From Deltaproteobacteria bacterium (lineage in GTDB: Bacteria; CG2-30-53-67), in assembly GCA_013151235.1 (NCBI GenBank), contig JAADIO010000066.1:1-5926 (forward strand): 5,926 bases of DNA. The letters are read 5' to 3'. Positions 1-5,921 of the stretch are shown here, one piece after another. The first letter of the stretch is position 1. The number at the start of each line of letters is the position of its first letter. The position numbers and the translations under genes were made by a program. The notes beneath the pieces are model-generated. The model was not told the DNA's origin. It worked only from the letters and a program-made list of their open reading frames with translations, and made no database searches.

Positions 1-750
1 CGCCCCGGGGACCATCTGCAACTTCATCAGGGTTACCGCCCGGACCTCGTCCTTCGTGATCATCCCCCTATCGTGAGCCAGGGAATGACCGGCCGGTCCC
101 AGCGACGGTTCCGGCGCCCCGTTTACAATTACCATGACATTGAGACCGGGAAAGCGTCTCCGTTCAATCTCGGAGAGCCTGCCGGCAACAACCTTCTCAT
201 CCCGGCCGCCAAGCCTGCAGCAGACCCAGGCCCGGCAATCATCCAGTCCGGCTTTCAGCAGGAGCCTCGCAATCCGCCCCGGGTGATTCTCCGGGCCGGT
301 GAGCAGCCCGACCTTCCCGTGACGCCGGACGGCATCGACCACGGGACCGACCTCCCGTCCGTGAAGGGAAAGGAAGAAGGCGTCGTCCCAGGCCAGCCCG
401 GTCCGGGCGAAGGCAATCTGCATGGAGCTGACATGGGGATGGACCTCAAGCTCACCTTCGGCGAACTCTTGTCTCAGGAATCGTGCTATCCCGAAGAAGT
501 TGGGATCCCCCGAGGCCAAGACAACAACCTTCTTTCCCGCCTCCCGGGCGCGGGAAATCTTTCCGGGAAGGGATTTCAGGCGCCCATCAATGGCCAGCCT
601 TGCGGCCGGAATCTTCCGGAACCCTTCCAGGACCTTGCTTCCCCCCACCAGGAGGTCGGCCTTCTGCACCCGATCCAGCATCGCCGGTCCGAGACTTTCA
701 GGACCTTCCAGCCCCACGCCGATGATAAGGACCGGGTCTCTTTCGGTCAT
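1..750 (-). CDS. cbiET: CbiE-CbiT fusion: cobalt-precorrin-7 C5-methyltransferase / cobalt-precorrin-6B C15-methyltransferase (decarboxylating), C-terminus cut by window edge
   Basis: The frame is open without a stop from the ATG at 750 to base 1, giving 250 residues. Residues 1 to about 210 are a tetrapyrrole methylase of the CbiE type: a GVGLEGPESL loop near the N-terminus (11-20), LASGDPNFFG (78-87), the HVSSMQIAFARTGLAWDD stretch (106-123) followed by LSLHGR (127-132), then TGPENHPGRIARLL (151-164) and CRLGGRDEKV (178-187). From residue 230 the sequence GMITKDEVRAVTLMKLQMVPG is the usual start of CbiT, whose SAM-binding domain lies beyond the window. CbiE methylates C5; CbiT methylates C15 and removes the C12 acetate carboxyl. 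Fused proteins of this kind (CobL/CbiET) are common. An AGGGA lies 7 bases before the ATG. A GTG six codons upstream (768) with GAGG 13 bases before it is a possible alternative start. The gene is separated from cbiD by 73 bases, unlike the tight junctions elsewhere in the cluster. Confidence 0.93.
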   Translation of the reverse strand, partial: MTERDPVLIIGVGLEGPESLGPAMLDRVQKADLLVGGSKVLEGFRKIPAARLAIDGRLKSLPGKISRAREAGKKVVVLASGDPNFFGIARFLRQEFAEGELEVHPHVSSMQIAFARTGLAWDDAFFLSLHGREVGPVVDAVRRHGKVGLLTGPENHPGRIARLLLKAGLDDCRAWVCCRLGGRDEKVVAGRLSEIERRRFPGLNVMVIVNGAPEPSLGPAGHSLAHDRGMITKDEVRAVTLMKLQMVPGA

Positions 751-790
751 CTTGGGTTCCCTGTTCACGGCCGTTGTTTTTCCTCAATCA

Positions 791-808
791 CTTCATGTTC
801 TTCATGGT
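791..808. repeat. Pair of 9-bp tandem units in the cbiD-cbiET gap
   Basis: CTTCATGTT (791-799) is followed at once by CTTCATGGT (800-808), two units differing at one position. On the coding strand they read ACCATGAAG AACATGAAG, and the next nine bases (TGATTGAGG) may be a decayed third unit. They sit in the 73-base gap between the cbiD stop and the cbiET start. No T-run follows, so this is not a terminator. With two units, chance similarity cannot be excluded. Confidence 0.5.
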
Positions 809-823
809 GCAATGCTCTTCGCC

Positions 824-1951
824 TTAGACCTTCCCTCTGCTCCATTTGCGTACCTGCAGAACTTCACCACGGTAATCAACGAGAACCGCTTCCACCCCGA
901 TCTTCCCTTCGCCATATTTTTTCAGCGATTCCAGGGCCCGGTGGAGGATCTCACGATACAGGGGTGAATCACCGGGGAGAAATCCGGCCACCTCCCTGAC
1001 GGTGTTGGCCTTCCGGATCTTCGTCACGGTCTTATCGTCCATTCCCAGGATCTGCGCCCATGAAGCAAACTGATCGAAGTCGATCTGTGACGCCAGGTGG
1101 TGGGTCTCGGGAAACCCCATGGCGATCTTGACCATCTTCCCCGGCATGGCGACAACGATCACCTTTGCAACACCCTTCGCCGCGCACCTTCTCACCGAAG
1201 ATTCAACGTAGTCCCCCATCTGGATGAAGGCCTCTTCCGGAAGTTCCGGATAAAGACGCCCGGCTGCCTTTTCACTCGACCGGCCCGGCGTCAGGACAAC
1301 GGTCTCACAGCCGCAGGCCAGGGCCACGTCAACCTGCACGGCAATGGTCTCTTCCCATGCCCTGGTGGAGATCGGCTCCACAATCCCCGTGGTGCCGAGG
1401 ATAGAGATCCCGTCTACAATCCCGAGGCGCGGGTTCAGGGTCCTCTCCGCCAGGCTTTCCCCCTCCGGAACCTCGATGGTCACCTCAAAGGCTTTTCCGT
1501 TACTGACCCCGGCAAAGTTGATGAGGACATCGCTCACCTCGGTCTCGATCATCGAGCGGGGGACGGGGTTGATGGCCGGGTTCCCCACCGTCACGGGAAG
1601 GCCCGGCTTTGTCACCTGCCCCACTCCCTCGCCGCCGACGATGGAAAGATCGAATCCTTCCTCTTTCCCCTCGACCGGTCTCATCGTGATCTTCCCAACG
1701 ATCGCTGCCCCGTTCGTAACATCCGGGTCGTCTCCGCCATCCTTGACGACGACGCAGGCGGCGGAATCCTCCGTGCGGGAGAGGAGCTTTGCAGGGAGGA
1801 CCACCGGAGTACCGCCGGGGAGGGTGATCCCGATCCGGTGAATCTCCACCCCCGTCATCAGGGCCAGGGCCGCGCCCTTGGCGGCCGCCGCGGCACAGCT
1901 TCCCGTCGTGTATCCCCGCCGGAGCGGTTTTCGTGCCTCTTCTTCATTCAT
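824..1951 (-). CDS. cbiD: CbiD: cobalt-precorrin-5B (C1)-methyltransferase
   Basis: This 375-residue protein has the CbiD signatures in order: LRRGYTTGSCAAAAAKGAA (10-28), GGDDPDVTNGA (72-82), the GGEGVGQVTKPGLP block (106-119) running into GNPAINPVPRSMI (123-135), GISILGTTGIVEPIS (181-195), TPGRSSEKA (221-229) and MPGKMVKIAMGFPETHH (269-285). In the anaerobic pathway CbiD methylates C1 of cobalt-precorrin-5B using S-adenosylmethionine; it is cytoplasmic and unrelated in fold to the other ring methyltransferases. Length is normal for the family. I chose the ATG at 1951, which overlaps the cbiO stop by one base (TGATG) and has GGGAGG (1961-1966) 9 bases upstream. A TTG one codon earlier (1954) is possible and would change only one residue. 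The overlap indicates translational coupling with cbiO. The function is very secure; only the start codon is open. Confidence 0.97.
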   Translation of the reverse strand: MNEEEARKPLRRGYTTGSCAAAAAKGAALALMTGVEIHRIGITLPGGTPVVLPAKLLSRTEDSAACVVVKDGGDDPDVTNGAAIVGKITMRPVEGKEEGFDLSIVGGEGVGQVTKPGLPVTVGNPAINPVPRSMIETEVSDVLINFAGVSNGKAFEVTIEVPEGESLAERTLNPRLGIVDGISILGTTGIVEPISTRAWEETIAVQVDVALACGCETVVLTPGRSSEKAAGRLYPELPEEAFIQMGDYVESSVRRCAAKGVAKVIVVAMPGKMVKIAMGFPETHHLASQIDFDQFASWAQILGMDDKTVTKIRKANTVREVAGFLPGDSPLYREILHRALESLKKYGEGKIGVEAVLVDYRGEVLQVRKWSRGKV

Positions 1952-2838
1952 CAAAGAGAACCTCCCGCGGTTTTTTCAAGGTTCGCCGACGACTCTCCGA
2001 GGAGCCCGGAGGGTACAAGCTTCACGATCTCCCGCCGGGCCTCCCCGATGGTCAGGGGGATCTTCTTTAGCGGAAAACGGTCCTGCTCCTTGAGGGCCTC
2101 CATCAGCTCGGCGATATGGGGCAGATGGAGACGGCACCGTTCCATCTCCGACGAGGAGAGCAACGCCTCCGAAGGCGATCCTTCCCGGACGATCCGGCCC
2201 CGGCTCATGATCACGATCCGGCCGATATAGAGGGGAACGAGGTCGACGGCGTGGGTGGCGACGATCAGGGTCAGGCCGGTTTCACGGTTGAGCCTTTGGA
2301 GAAGGGTCATGATCGAGCGGACCCCCATCGGGTCCAGCCCGGAGGTCGGCTCGTCGAGGATCAGGACCTTCGGCTCCATGGCGAGGACCCCGGCGATCCC
2401 GACCCGCTGCCGCTGGCCATGGGAGAGCGCCGCAACGGGACGCCCGCGGTGAGCCGTCATCTCCACCCGCTCGAGCGCCCGGGACACACGCCTCTCCACG
2501 GTATCCTCCGGCAGGCCGAGGTTCCGGGGGCCGTAGGCCACATCCTCCTCCACGGTCAGCGAGAAGACCTGGTCGTTCGGATCCTGGAAAACGAATCCCG
2601 TTGTCGAAAAAATCTCCCGCTCCGGATACTCCTCCACCCGACGCCCCTCGAGACGTACCTCGCCGGCGGTGGGCCGGAGCAGGCCGTTCAACTGTTTGAG
2701 CAAGGTCGTCTTGCCGCAGCCGTTGGCGCCGAGGACCGCCACCACGTCCCCCTTCCGGATGGTCAGGTTGATCTCCTTCAGGACCTTCGTCCCGTCGGGG
2801 TAGGTGAAAGAGAGCCTTTCCAGTCGGTAGAGTTCCAT
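1951..2838 (-). CDS. cbiO: CbiO: cobalt ECF transporter ATP-binding protein
   Basis: A complete ABC ATPase of 295 residues with every expected motif: an aromatic residue (Tyr13) in the A-loop region, Walker A GANGCGKTT (37-45), Q-loop in FQDPNDQVFS (84-93), signature LSHGQ (138-142), Walker B VLILDEPT (158-165), D-loop SGLD (166-169) and switch His196 in VATHAVDL. The FQDPNDQ Q-loop wording is typical of the ATPases of energy-coupling-factor metal transporters. The protein powers cobalt uptake by CbiMNQ from the cytoplasmic face. The signature carries His where LSGGQ is canonical. About 90 residues follow the switch His, including a charged tail with no motif I recognise. The ATG at 2838 lies two bases after the cbiQ stop, with GAGGTGA just upstream inside the cbiQ end. 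A longer in-frame start at 2877 would overlap cbiQ by 37 bases without support, and a GTG at 2844 is a minor alternative. Single-ATPase (homodimer) use is inferred from there being only one copy here. Confidence 0.96.
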   Translation of the reverse strand: MELYRLERLSFTYPDGTKVLKEINLTIRKGDVVAVLGANGCGKTTLLKQLNGLLRPTAGEVRLEGRRVEEYPEREIFSTTGFVFQDPNDQVFSLTVEEDVAYGPRNLGLPEDTVERRVSRALERVEMTAHRGRPVAALSHGQRQRVGIAGVLAMEPKVLILDEPTSGLDPMGVRSIMTLLQRLNRETGLTLIVATHAVDLVPLYIGRIVIMSRGRIVREGSPSEALLSSSEMERCRLHLPHIAELMEALKEQDRFPLKKIPLTIGEARREIVKLVPSGLLGESSANLEKTAGGSL

Positions 2839-2840
2839 TC

Positions 2841-3605
2841 TCACCTCAGCAGAAAGAAGAGAAAGAACAGGAGGCACATCCCCATAAGCTGCGGCATCAG
2901 GCGCTCCGTCTCCATGTCACGAACCTGCGTTCCCGCCCCCTCACCTCCCCGGCAGCGCATCGATTCCGTCAATCGTTCCGCCCGGTCGTAGGCCCGGATG
3001 AAGAGGATCCCCCCGAGAACCGAGGCGGAACGAAGAGCCTCCCGCTTCGAAGCGTAACCGAGGCGGACCCTCTGAGCCTCCCGGATCCTCCCTCCTTCTT
3101 CAAAGAGAAGGAAGATATAACGGAACATGAGGAGCCCCACCTCGATCAGGGTCTCGGGACAGCGGAACCACCGGATCGCCTCGAGCAGACGGTGCGAAGG
3201 GGTAGTCCGTGTTACAAGCCGGATTAGGGAAACACCCGACAGGACCTGCAGAGCGATCACCCCGCCGCGGCGGAGCCCCTTCAGCGTTGCGACAAGATGG
3301 ATCCCGGCCAGGGTCACATCGAAGATGTGATGTACCCCTCCCATCCAAAAGAGCTGCGTTCCAAGGACCATGAGAGCGACCCCTGAAGGAACAAGAAACA
3401 GGCGCAGCAGGGCACCCGGCCGGATGCCCGAAGCGGCAAGGAGCCCGACGGCCGAGATAAGAAGCGCCGAGGGAAGGAGCAGGCTCCGGGCGAAAAGATT
3501 CAGGATCAGGAACCCGCAGAGGGCAAAGATCTTGACCCTGGGATCCACACCGTCCAGGAAGAAAGATCCTTTCCCCTCATTTATGATCACCCTCACGTCA
3601 TGCAC
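2841..3605 (-). CDS. cbiQ: CbiQ: cobalt ECF transporter transmembrane (T) component
   Basis: A hydrophobic protein of 254 residues, matching CbiQ/EcfT length. It starts with a soluble stretch and the LDGVDPRVKIFAL motif (17-29) typical of the family, followed by several membrane segments (about 24-40, 44-60, 66-88, 115-133). The cytoplasmic coupling region has the two conserved arginine motifs: AQRVRLGY (177-184) and RAERLTESMRCRG (208-220), which in EcfT proteins contact the ATPase dimer. A last membrane segment is at about 238-253. Its role is to link CbiO to the CbiM substrate-binding subunit. The frame extends upstream to 3806 inside the cbiN-like gene, but that part has no CbiQ character. 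I chose the GTG at 3605, which overlaps the cbiN-like stop by 8 bases and has GGGAG (3615-3619) 9 bases upstream. GTGs at 3596 and 3590 are alternatives with weaker sites. The stop lies just before cbiO, so the pair is probably coupled. Confidence 0.94.
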   Translation of the reverse strand: MHDVRVIINEGKGSFFLDGVDPRVKIFALCGFLILNLFARSLLLPSALLISAVGLLAASGIRPGALLRLFLVPSGVALMVLGTQLFWMGGVHHIFDVTLAGIHLVATLKGLRRGGVIALQVLSGVSLIRLVTRTTPSHRLLEAIRWFRCPETLIEVGLLMFRYIFLLFEEGGRIREAQRVRLGYASKREALRSASVLGGILFIRAYDRAERLTESMRCRGGEGAGTQVRDMETERLMPQLMGMCLLFFLFFLLR

Positions 3606-3888
3606 GGGTGGTCTCTCCCTCTTCCGCCCCGTTCTCATTCTCACGGAAGAACCTGCGCCAGTTATAGCCTGCGATAAATCCGCCCACAGACCCCGCGAGG
3701 GTAAAGACAAAGAGAAGCATGTCTCCCTTGTCCGTGTTGATGTAGGGGGCGCGGCCGGGACGGCCGTATTCCCTCGCATAGTGCTCCACCACCGTCTCAT
3801 CCACACCCGACCAGTTCGCGGCGAAGACCGGGGTTACGATCCCCATCCACAGGAAAGTCAGCAACAACCATATCACAATACGTTTCAC
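3598..3888 (-). CDS. cbiN: CbiN-like small membrane subunit of the cobalt transporter
   Basis: A 96-residue protein with a hydrophobic N-terminal segment (4-23, ending in a VFA|A signal-like site), a short extracytoplasmic loop, a second membrane segment (57-76) and a charged tail. This two-helix layout, its length and its place between cbiM and cbiQ match CbiN, which helps CbiM load Co2+. The loop has WSGVDETVVEHYAREYGRP and then GDMLLFVFTLAG...GGFIAGY, in register with the CbiN pattern of G-x-D near the loop start, a proline-rich stretch and a final membrane helix ending in GY. It lacks the PPSGEIESLLF wording of classical CbiN, so the identity is by topology and context more than close sequence match. 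Start is the GTG at 3888, with AAGGAG (3896-3901) 7 bases upstream. Its stop overlaps the cbiQ start by 8 bases. The gene symbol should be read as CbiN-like. Confidence 0.72.
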   Translation of the reverse strand: MKRIVIWLLLTFLWMGIVTPVFAANWSGVDETVVEHYAREYGRPGRAPYINTDKGDMLLFVFTLAGSVGGFIAGYNWRRFFRENENGAEEGETTRA

Positions 3889-3910
3889 GGCTATACTCCT
3901 TAATTAAAAT

Positions 3911-3958
3911 CTGTTCAAACCGTTCAAGCCGTTCAAGCTGTTTGAACCGTTTGAACAG
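3911..3958. repeat. Five-unit 9-bp repeat array forming an inverted repeat at the cbiM-cbiN junction
   Basis: From 3914 to 3958 the plus strand is five 9-base units: TTCAAACCG, TTCAAGCCG, TTCAAGCTG, TTTGAACCG, TTTGAACAG. Three point one way and two are close to their complement. With the CTG at 3911-3913, the ends 3911-3928 and 3941-3958 pair at 16 of 18 positions around a 12-base loop. The array covers the last codons of cbiM, its stop and part of the 44-base gap before the cbiN-like gene. On the coding strand the hairpin is followed by ATTTTAATT and then the cbiN Shine-Dalgarno, so an attenuating or RNA-stabilising role is possible, but the T-run is short and broken. Confidence 0.8.
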
Positions 3959-4682
3959 CCTTGACGATCCCCATCCGGACGAGGATCTCCGGCCTGTGCC
4001 GGTGGACGTACCGGACCAACCCTCCCGTCATCACCCCTTCCAGGACGGCCAACGGCCCCTGCGTCGGCATGAAGGCGACGAAGATCTTCGTGATCACCTC
4101 CATCACGGGATGCGCCCCGTGCAGGGCCAGCCCCAGTTCCACCGATGTGGTCAGATAGGTGAAGAGATCCGCCGCAACCCCTGCGGCGAAGCCTGCCGCG
4201 AAAAGGGAGAGTCCCATTTTTCTGCTCCCCCTGAAGAAGAACCACCCGGCGAAGGAGCCCACGACCCCCATGGAGAGTACGTTTGCCCCGAAGGTGGTAA
4301 TCCCCCCGTGCGCCATGAAGAGGGCCTGGATCAGCAGTCCCACCGATGCGACAAGGACGCTCGCGAAGGGGCCGAGGAGGATTGCGCTCATCCCGGTCCC
4401 CGCCGGATGGGAACAGGTTCCGGCGATCGGCACCGGGATGGGAAAACAGGAGAGGACAAAGACCGCGCTCCCTGCAATCCCGAGCAGGGGGAGATACCCC
4501 GGGACATCCCTCTTCCGCTGCTGAACCTGGCGGATCCCGAAAAAGATGAAAACCACCGCCACGGCCCACCAGAGTCCCGCCCAGGAAGGCGGAAGGATCC
4601 CCTCTGAGATGTGCATCGCGTAGGCAGGCGCCGGGAGAAAAACCAGAGACACCGCCAGAACTTTCGTGGAAAACCCTTTCAT
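3933..4682 (-). CDS. cbiM: CbiM: cobalt ECF transporter substrate-specificity (S) component
   Basis: A 249-residue integral membrane protein. Residues 1-22 form a signal peptide ending AYA, and cleavage would expose Met23-His24 of the MHISEGILPPSW motif. In this family the mature N-terminal Met-His, together with a histidine in the later GT..HP.GTG motif, binds the metal. That motif is GTCSHPAGTGMSAILLGP (88-105), so His92 is the likely partner. Further family blocks are ALFMAHGGITTFGANVLSMG (120-139) and MPTQGPLAVLEGVMTG (205-220). It captures Co2+ outside the membrane and passes it in with CbiN, CbiQ and CbiO. Nickel proteins (NikM) share these motifs, but the cobalamin neighbours argue for cobalt. 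The ATG overlaps the cbiC stop (ATGA), with AGGAGG (4691-4696) 8 bases upstream. Its last residues (VQTVQTA) are encoded by a 9-bp repeat array that continues past the stop, so the tail has probably been shaped by the repeat. Confidence 0.95.
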   Translation of the reverse strand: MKGFSTKVLAVSLVFLPAPAYAMHISEGILPPSWAGLWWAVAVVFIFFGIRQVQQRKRDVPGYLPLLGIAGSAVFVLSCFPIPVPIAGTCSHPAGTGMSAILLGPFASVLVASVGLLIQALFMAHGGITTFGANVLSMGVVGSFAGWFFFRGSRKMGLSLFAAGFAAGVAADLFTYLTTSVELGLALHGAHPVMEVITKIFVAFMPTQGPLAVLEGVMTGGLVRYVHRHRPEILVRMGIVKAVQTVQTA

Positions 4683-5323
4683 ACCTTTTTCCTCCTTTCC
4701 TGCAGGACAAGACGGATCATGGCGTTGACCAGCGCCACGGCAACGGGGGTTCCTCCCTTCCGCCCTTCGTTGGTAATACAGGTCAGACCGCTTTGCCGCA
4801 AATCCCTCTTCGATTCAGCGGCATCGACGAAACCCACGGGAACGCCGATGACCAGCTTGGGCTGAATCCCCTCCTCATGATGGAGACGAAGGATCTCCCG
4901 CAAGGCCGTGGGGGCGTTCCCGATCACCACGAGTGCACCCTCCAGCATGGGGCCGAAGGAACGGACCGCGGCAGCGGAACGGGTGATCCCGGACCTCCCG
5001 GCAAGATCTATTATCCCCGGATCGCCGATCCGGCAGCAAATCTCACTTCCCCCGATGCGGGACAGCCCGGCACGGCTGATCCCGGACGCCGCCATATGGA
5101 TGTCGGTGATGACCGGTGCGCCCTCCCCGATCGCCGCCATCCCGGACCGGACCGCATCCGGCGAAAACCGGAGGGAGCGCCCCAGTTCAAAGTCGGCGGT
5201 GGCATGGATCACCCGCCGGACCAGTGGAAATTCCAGCGCAGGGAAAGGGTGTTCTCCCAACTCCTCTTCCACGATACGGAAACTTTCCGCCTCGATCGCC
5301 GCACCCTTTGACGCCGACATCAT
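4679..5323 (-). CDS. cbiC: CbiC: cobalt-precorrin-8 methylmutase
   Basis: A 214-residue protein of the CobH/CbiC family, normal length. The active-site block is RRVIHATADFELGRSLRFSP (36-55); His40 is the counterpart of the catalytic His of CobH that moves the methyl group from C11 to C12, producing cobyrinate from cobalt-precorrin-8. Other conserved parts are TDIHMAASGI (73-82), GNAPTAL (135-141), GVPVGFVDAAESK (160-172) and TNEGRKGGTPVAVALVNA (184-201). It is a soluble cytoplasmic enzyme. The first of two consecutive in-frame ATGs, at 5323, overlaps the cbiX stop as ATGA and has GGAGG about 10 bases upstream within cbiX; the second ATG (5320) would shorten the protein by one residue. Its stop overlaps the cbiM start in the same way, so cbiX, cbiC and cbiM look translationally coupled. 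Confidence 0.96.
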   Translation of the reverse strand: MMSASKGAAIEAESFRIVEEELGEHPFPALEFPLVRRVIHATADFELGRSLRFSPDAVRSGMAAIGEGAPVITDIHMAASGISRAGLSRIGGSEICCRIGDPGIIDLAGRSGITRSAAAVRSFGPMLEGALVVIGNAPTALREILRLHHEEGIQPKLVIGVPVGFVDAAESKRDLRQSGLTCITNEGRKGGTPVAVALVNAMIRLVLQERRKKV

Positions 5324-5712
5324 GATATTTCCCCCTCCATCCCGGCCTCCCTCATCTCCCGGAAGCGGTTCAGCACAATCCGCGCAAGGAGCGGATCCCC
5401 GCCCAACTGATCCCCCAACAGGATCTCCACCTGAGGATACTTCTCCCGGCAGGACTCAACCACCGCCGGGATGTCTTCCCGGATATGGACCCCCATGTGA
5501 AGAAAATAGGGGATCATGAGAACCCGCTCCGCCCCCTGTTCGACACAGCGGTCGAAGGCCTCTTCGATCGTGGGAGAATTCAACTGCAGGAACCCGCACT
5601 CCACGATCGGCACCTCCCCCGCCTCCCGGATCCCGGCGGCAACGGAAAACATCCCGGCATTGGCTTCCTCCGCCCGGCTTCCATGACCGATCATCAGCAG
5701 CGCTTCCGTCAT
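5320..5712 (-). CDS. cbiX: CbiX (short form): sirohydrochlorin cobaltochelatase
   Basis: A 130-residue protein with the class II chelatase signature: MIGHGSR (7-13) with His10, and PYFLHMGVHIREDIP (68-82) with His72 and His76. His10 plus a histidine in the second motif hold the metal in this family. The length fits the short CbiX that acts as a dimer, about half the size of the two-domain CbiX and CbiK enzymes. It inserts Co2+ into sirohydrochlorin, the step that commits the tetrapyrrole to the anaerobic cobalamin route; related short chelatases can also use nickel or iron, so metal identity comes from the neighbours. No His-rich C-terminal tail or Fe-S cysteine motif is present. ATG at 5712 has AAGGAG (5722-5727) 9 bases upstream, a strong site. 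It is the first gene of the run in this window, with 214 non-coding bases upstream. Confidence 0.94.
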   Translation of the reverse strand: MTEALLMIGHGSRAEEANAGMFSVAAGIREAGEVPIVECGFLQLNSPTIEEAFDRCVEQGAERVLMIPYFLHMGVHIREDIPAVVESCREKYPQVEILLGDQLGGDPLLARIVLNRFREMREAGMEGEIS

Positions 5713-5748
5713 GTGAATGAACTCCTTTCTGTGATGCTCAGTTTTTCC

Positions 5749-5766
5749 GGTGGGGTAAGCCCCACC
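5749..5766. repeat. GC-rich perfect hairpin in the cbiX leader
   Basis: GGTGGGG (5749-5755) and CCCCACC (5760-5766) form a perfect 7-bp stem with loop TAAG. The flanking CTAC on the plus strand (GTAGGGTGGGG on the minus strand) is a wording I recognise from interspersed intergenic repeats in several bacteria. On the minus strand the stem is followed by GGAAAAAC, an A-run and not a T-run, so it is not an intrinsic terminator in the operon direction. It lies 37 bases upstream of the cbiX ATG and could sit in the 5' untranslated RNA. Confidence 0.7.
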
Positions 5767-5807
5767 CTACATATTTAATTTTGATGGTGTCGTAAAAAGT
5801 CACGAAA

Positions 5808-5841
5808 CCCTTCGACCCTTCAGCCGGCTCAGGACGAACGG
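5808..5841. repeat. Interspersed-repeat-like segment, copy 1
   Basis: This segment contains TTCGAC (5811-5816), GGCTCA (5826-5831) and ACGAACGG (5834-5841). The same words occur, in the same order, on the opposite strand of the copy at 5889-5921. The wording resembles the widespread intergenic element with GGCTCA and GAACGG blocks seen in many proteobacterial genomes (recalled, not searched). No protein is encoded here. Confidence 0.6.
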
Positions 5842-5888
5842 TGTAAGTGATTGATATTCCGTTCGTGTGGTTCGGCAAGTTTAATGGA

Positions 5889-5921
5889 CCGTTCGTGGTG
5901 AGCCTGTCGAACCATGAACGG
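5889..5921. repeat. Palindromic interspersed repeat, copy 2
   Basis: CCGTTCGTGGT (5889-5899) pairs with ACCATGAACGG (5911-5921), with only one G-T position in 11, around an 11-base loop. It is oppositely oriented to the segment at 5808-5841. A compact palindrome of this kind outside genes resembles a REP/MITE-like element. A larger imperfect inverted repeat (ATTCCGTTC at 5856-5864 against GAACGGAAT at 5916-5924, extending inward to GGTTCG/CGAACC) encloses it. Confidence 0.65.

Noticed and set aside
73-999. Long plus-strand open frame opposite cbiET and the end of cbiD
   Set aside because: It is antisense to two genes with clear family motifs, has a proline/glycine/arginine-rich composition and no recognisable domain. 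GC-rich coding DNA readily leaves such open frames.
1097-2230. Plus-strand open frame of 377 codons opposite cbiD and cbiO
   Set aside because: Despite its length it is the complement of two well-supported genes, with low-complexity His/Arg/Gly-rich translation and no family motif.
3606-3806. N-terminal extension of cbiQ back to 3806
   Set aside because: The extra residues are polar, unlike CbiQ, and lie inside the cbiN-like gene. The GTG at 3605 with its own ribosome site gives a normal-length protein.
3911-3958. CRISPR array
   Set aside because: The 9-base units are contiguous without spacers and change orientation, and no cas gene is present.
3904-4710. Second minus-strand open frame overlapping cbiM, 268 codons
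   Set aside because: It is an out-of-frame shadow of cbiM: Gly/Arg-rich translation with no membrane segments, while the cbiM frame has all family motifs, a signal peptide and a strong ribosome site. Its SLNGLNGLN end just reads the 9-bp repeat.
5749-5766. Intrinsic terminator at the GGTGGGG/CCCCACC hairpin
   Set aside because: In the operon direction it is followed by an A-run. In the plus direction the T-rich stretch starts several bases later and is broken, and no plus-strand gene ends there.
5773-5803. Sigma70-like promoter for cbiX (GTGACT at 5798-5803 and TTAAAT at 5773-5778 on the minus strand)
   Set aside because: The boxes are poor and the spacer is 19 bases. In a repeat-derived AT-rich patch this is too weak to annotate.
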